A DNA stretch of 64,000 nt from the NCBI GenBank assembly GCA_905331475.1, contig CAJNYU010003469.1, forward strand, positions 1 to 64,000, in the 5' to 3' direction. The position numbers and the translations under genes were made by a program. Positions 59,582 to 64,000 of the stretch are shown here, in pieces. The DNA comes from Rotaria socialis. Taxonomy: Eukaryota; Rotifera; Eurotatoria; Philodinida; Philodinidae. Positions within the stretch are counted from its first letter, which is position 1. Every line of letters starts with the position of its first letter. Below the pieces are notes generated by a model that ran no database searches, was not told the DNA's origin, and worked only from the letters and a program-made list of their open reading frames with translations.

Positions 59582-61245
59582 ATGTCCAAACGTGCAGCAC
59601 CAAAACGCAAAGCAGCTACTGCAGCCGAACATGAAATAAAACGAGCTAAAGGCGAAACTGATTTATTTAATTTAAAATGGTATGAACATGGTGAACCATT
59701 ATCTAAAGGTTTCGTTCCCTTAGTTTATCTCTATGGTGATACATTACCTGGTTGCTCAAAAATTGCTGCATTCGATATGGATTCAACATTAATTAATGTC
59801 AAATCTGGAGCTAAATTTGCTAAGAGTAATTAAATTTAAAAAATATACTTATTTTCCTTTTAATTTATAAAAAAAAATACTTATAGATCATGCCGATTGG
59901 GAATGGTGGCATCAAAAAGTTCCGAAAAAACTTGCTGAACTTCATAAAGAAGGTTATCGTTTAATAATCTTTACAAATCAAGCTGGCATTGAAAAACAAC
60001 ACACAAAATTAGATGACATAAAACGTAAATGTGAAAAATTAATTGAAGAAACCAGTGCACCTATGTATGTATTTATTGCAACGGGTGAAAATCATTTTCG
60101 AAAACCAGCCACATCAATGTATGACTTTTTCATTGAAAATTGCAATCAAAATGTTGACGTAAGTTATGGAAAATTCATTGTGACGATAGTTTGATCCCTT
60201 TGGAAAATAGGTTGACAAGAAAAATAGTTTTTATTGTGGTGATGCCGCTGGCCGAGTAAACAATTGGTTGCCTGGAAAGAAAAAAGATTTTTCATGTGCT
60301 GATAGAAAATTTGCTCATAATATTGGTTTATGTAAGTAGAAGTAAAAAACTCTCTTTTTTATCGTCTTGTACGGAAATTTCAGCTTTTAAAACACCCGAA
60401 GAATGTTTTCTTGATGAAGCTCCAACCAATAAATTTGAATGGGGTTCAATTAATCCAAGTGAATACGTTACTAAGCTATCGTCCGGTAAAACAACAAATG
60501 CTACACAAACTTATCATAAAACGGTAAATTTTCAAAAATAAAAATAAGCTTTTCTATTGTAAGAAACTTCTAGACGCAAGAACTTGTTATTTTACAAGGA
60601 CCACCAGCATCAGGTTTATATAAACAAAAATAAAAATCTCATTTTTTTAATGTCATCAATCTTTTAGGAAAAAGTACATTTTCTCGTCGATATTTTAAAC
60701 CCTATAATTATGAAATTATCAATCGTGATACACTTATAACGCCGGCGAAATGCTTGAAAGTAGGATCTTTTATTGTCATTTGAAATCTATTTACATGACT
60801 CGTTTCTATTATTTGTAGGCAGCAACGGATGCTTTAAAGAATGGTAAAAGTGTCGTAGTTGACAATACTAATCCAGGCGCATCTACTCGGTCTGAATACA
60901 TCGCACTAGCTAAATCGTATGAAGTTCCGTGCCGTTGTTTTGTTTTGAATACTCCGATTGAGTTATGCCATCATTTAAATTATGTTCGTGTTCATCAAAC
61001 AGCCGGTGACGTTCGTCGCGTACCAGGTATGTTCGGGGGAAAAAGCCATGTGAAAAACTTTCATCTATCCACGAGAGTTTTCTTTTCTTTTGATCATTGT
61101 AGATGTTGGCTATAATATGTATAAGAAGAATTACGAAGCACCCAAAACAAGTGAAGGTCTCGAAGAAATAATACATGTTGACTTTGTGCCAAACTTCGAT
61201 TCAGAAACACATGAAAAAATTTTTCACTATTATACAGAATCTTAG
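59582..61245 (+). CDS. PNKP: Polynucleotide kinase 3'-phosphatase (PNKP), FHA-less form
   Basis: A DNA end-repair enzyme that removes 3'-phosphates and phosphorylates 5'-OH ends in the nucleus. Eight exons (59582-59825, 59887-60158, 60211-60331, 60384-60523, 60574-60613, 60668-60759, 60819-61026, 61103-61245) close in phase to 419 residues. The start [12 protein letters not shown] is basic and may be a nuclear signal. Phosphatase (HAD) domain: [10 protein letters not shown] (Asp 65, Asp 67), [20 protein letters not shown]. Kinase: Walker A GPPASGKSTF (268-277), [18 protein letters not shown], and the LNYVRVHQT lid. The N-terminal FHA domain of vertebrate PNKP, which binds XRCC1/XRCC4, is absent. 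The phosphatase loop reads DMDST where DxDGT is usual. Poly(A) signal AATAAA near 61304. Confidence 0.94.
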
Positions 61246-64000
61246 AAGAATACTTTTTTCGAATATACCCATTGTTTGTAATTATATTTAAAGTGTTGAA
61301 TTAATAAAATGAGATTGTATTGCCCTTCATATGTTCTCATGACAAAGTTTAGATTATGTGAGACATGACATGCACTAAGTGTTTTCGACATTTCAGTCAA
61401 AAAACGATAGTGCCGTTCGTGCCGAATTTATGATCATATACTCTGTAATCGTATTTCATTGTAATGTGACATGATCGATCATATACTGTCTGGAAATAGA
61501 AGCAAGTCGTCAGTATTTCATGACGAAAATGAATTTAATTTCTTCTAAAAGAGATCAATTTTGAAAGCACACGACTTTCACAGTAAAACAAACATAATAC
61601 AATTGACTCGAATATCAGCATTGAGTTCTATTCAAATTTTATACCATTAAATGTAGTAATTATCCAATGATTCGCATAGAAATAGGATTTTAAAAAGTGT
61701 AGGAATCGAACAGAGTTAACTGAAAATCTCAACAATTCGAGCAAGTGCGACTGTTTTTTTACATTTATCTAATTGCATTGGGTATCAGATAGACCGGCCA
61801 TTACTAACTAAATTTCACTCGAAGACTTGACGAATATCTGTAGTAGTAACTTACATTTTAACTAAAAAGCAAATGAATTCTATGCAATATTCTCTTTAAA
61901 AGGATAGATCTGAATTGATGAAGATATTTTAGGAGGTAATCTGTGCTACTCTATATGTTGCATCTTAGAAGATTTGTAATAAATAACAAGCAACACTGAC
62001 TGACAAAATTCTAATTGCCATTTTCAGTCAGATGATACATCTGGATTTTATCAAAATTTTCTCCTCGATCAGTACTGAAAGTTATTCAGAGCTATTCTCA
62101 GAATAATTTACAAAAATAAAAGCTTCCATCAATTGCTTGAATACCAGGAGAACGATGGATGAAATCTAATAATATCTTTTATTAGTCTAGTTTATTTCGA
62201 AAATAGAATAGAATATTGTAATCTTATTTATATAGAACGTGCGTGAGTTAATAATACTGATGCATCCTATAGGAAAATCGTATCAAAACGATAAGAAAAC
62301 TAGCTAAACTTATCGTTCCATTCATTAGACGCAAGGAAAACATTGTCATAGTGACCATACTTTCTCAAAAAACAGTGATGTTCTTGTCGTGACTTGGTTT
62401 GCGTCTAGCATATATATATATATATATTGAGACAGAAAAGGAAGAAAATGAGACTATTAGGTTTTGATTCTCTTTAATGCGTCTTTCTCAGTAATCTAAG
62501 GCACGCACTCTCGTTCAGTATTAGACACGAGAGTCTTTTTTTTATGATTATTATCATTATTCATAAGTTTTATCATAGAAAAAGTAAAGAACCCATTAAT
62601 AGAAACAAATATGATTATTTCATTTGAATGCAAACAACAGAACATATAATAATTTTGCTAATCATATTCGAGAATAACCCACACGGCACCAAGAAACCGT
62701 GAAATAATTTGATGTCTCATTGCATTCATTTTTACTTCGTTTATTAAGAATAGTTGAGAAAACTAAAGGAAGTCTTTTTCTTTTCTTTTCATTGTATCTT
62801 GCTTTGCATTTCAATAGAACATTTTTTCTTATTAGCAGCTCGAAAGTGATAATATATCTCCAGACCCACTATATTATAGGCAAAAATATATAGATGCATG
62901 CGTGAACGTAAACATCAGCGAGGGTGACAGTTTTAGAAGGAAAAAAAATAAAACCCACTATAGACAAGTAACTCATAATCTGAGCAACACTTTTTCTTTT
63001 CTGTTTCTGTTTTTGTTGTAACAAAAAAATGTATCAATTATGCCGATTGGAAGTAGCTTATTCTCTGTTATTTGAATACATGTATTATATTTTTTCTCTA
63101 ATGCGTAGTCATCCATAAAAAAAGAATATTTTATCTTGAACAGCTTAGTTAACATATTTTATCTTTAAATCTTTTCAAATTTTTGTTGACCAATAAGTTA
63201 TTATTCTATTTATATTCGACTAGATGTTTTTGTTTTTGAAATAATCAACTATATGAACATGGACAAATCAAGAGTGACGTCATTTCCAATTTCTCTTCGT
63301 TTATCCAAGTAAACATGCAGCAAACAAAATATTGTTAGTGTGAGTAAATTTATTAGATTTCGAATCTACTTATATTCCAATTCTATAAACTAATGTTATT
63401 ATCGATAGAGTACAGAGATGCCGAAAAAAATCATTTTTCCCAACCCGAGGGTTGACCCTACCGCAGCTGACAGAGCAATGGGTAGGTTGAGCAAGCTAAC
63501 CCAACTCGCTGGGTAACCCATTGGATTAACCCTGGCTATAATGCATTTCAATTCTCTGTTATGTGTAAAAATTTCATACTGCTGATAGAGGTCCATATGC
63601 TACCCAGGAGAATTATTCCGACAGTAGGATCCTATCGGATTTATTCACCTGGATATCAACAGATTTCTATTATATTTGTGAACGAAATCATTTTCATTTT
63701 GAGCGAATAAATTCACCAAAAAAATACACTGAAGAGTTATCATTCATTTCCTTTGTATATAATACAATATTAATTGGATCTAAAATATCATTTAAAAGTA
63801 GTGTCATTAAAAAAAACTGTATTGATCGGAAATCGATATCTATATAGTGATTTATTTCTCTAGTATATTGAAAACAACAGTGATGAATTCCAAACTTTTT
63901 AGTTTTTTTTAATCCAGGGGAAAACTAAAATAAAAACTAATAGCTCAAACAGCGTGGTGTACTAATGTAGAGTAGCAATGGAAATCACTCACGGTGTATT
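61246..64000. other. Gene-free stretch at the window end
   Basis: No coding exon was recognised. A TA microsatellite lies at 62411-62427. Near 63413-63558 there is a patch of repeated AACCC/GGGTT words starting CAGAGATGCC, possibly one end of a hAT-like element, but no matching far end or target duplication was found. Confidence 0.5.
62411..62427. repeat. (TA)n microsatellite
   Basis: About eight TA units in intergenic sequence. Confidence 0.9.

Noticed and set aside
63413-63558. hAT-like element beginning CAGAGATGCC
   Set aside because: Only one end is suggestive; no matching inverted end or 8 bp duplication was found.

Overview
This 64 kb window is nuclear DNA of an animal. It is strongly AT-rich and gene-dense. 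The genes are cut into small exons by introns mostly 49-70 nt long with GT..AG (occasionally GC..AG) ends. The gene content is metazoan: proteasome subunit Rpn8/PSMD7, glycogen debranching enzyme, PNKP, neutral sphingomyelinase, a ZIP transporter, an ABCA transporter, a TAP-like ABCB half transporter, a PPTC7-like phosphatase and PET117. Alongside these sit bacterial-type enzymes (a GH95 fucosidase) and several damaged genes. I infer a bdelloid rotifer (Adineta/Rotaria type), because short introns, foreign carbohydrate-active enzymes and decaying duplicate genes fit that group. No marker in the window proves it.

Layout. 1-3.9 kb: no gene seen. 3.9-10 kb: a Ly6/uPAR-like secreted protein, a 306 bp duplication joined by a single N, an ankyrin-repeat/GH95 alpha-L-fucosidase fusion, and a convergent orphan coiled-coil/propeller-like protein. 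11.7-15.9 kb (minus): an ADP-ribosylglycohydrolase whose catalytic exons appear spliced to a long disordered, repeat-bearing N-terminal part. 16.9 kb: a short non-autonomous DNA transposon with 8 bp target duplications. 18.4-20.1 kb: a small membrane protein and a ZIP zinc transporter. 20.9-28 kb (minus): a full-length ABCA-type transporter carrying an in-frame TAG and a homopolymer frameshift. 28.6 kb: a PET117-like gene. 30.6-32.1 kb: a broken and a truncated copy of a 2-oxoglutarate/Fe(II) oxygenase, again separated by one N. 32.5-34.5 kb: a dienelactone hydrolase and a small orphan. 36.7-37.7 kb: a 1 kb foldback element with TA target site. 38.2-43.3 kb (minus): a glycogen debranching enzyme gene with two nonsense codons, a broken splice phase and a missing C-terminus. 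45.4-47.5 kb: a divergent pair (small membrane protein and PPTC7-like phosphatase). 49.9-61.2 kb (plus): PSMD7, neutral sphingomyelinase, a TAP-like ABC half transporter (with a second hAT-like MITE just upstream) and PNKP, all intact. 61.2-64 kb: no gene seen.

The genes do not form a pathway or operon. Two patterns stand out. First, damaged genes cluster between 21 and 43 kb while both flanks are intact. Second, both single-N positions lie exactly between near-identical adjacent copies, which points to joins of allelic or homologous contigs rather than true tandem duplications. The most unusual intact gene is the ankyrin-GH95 fusion, which keeps all four expected catalytic residues. Exon boundaries were worked out by hand from GT/AG (or GC/AG) sites, reading-frame phase and family knowledge. 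No similarity search was run.
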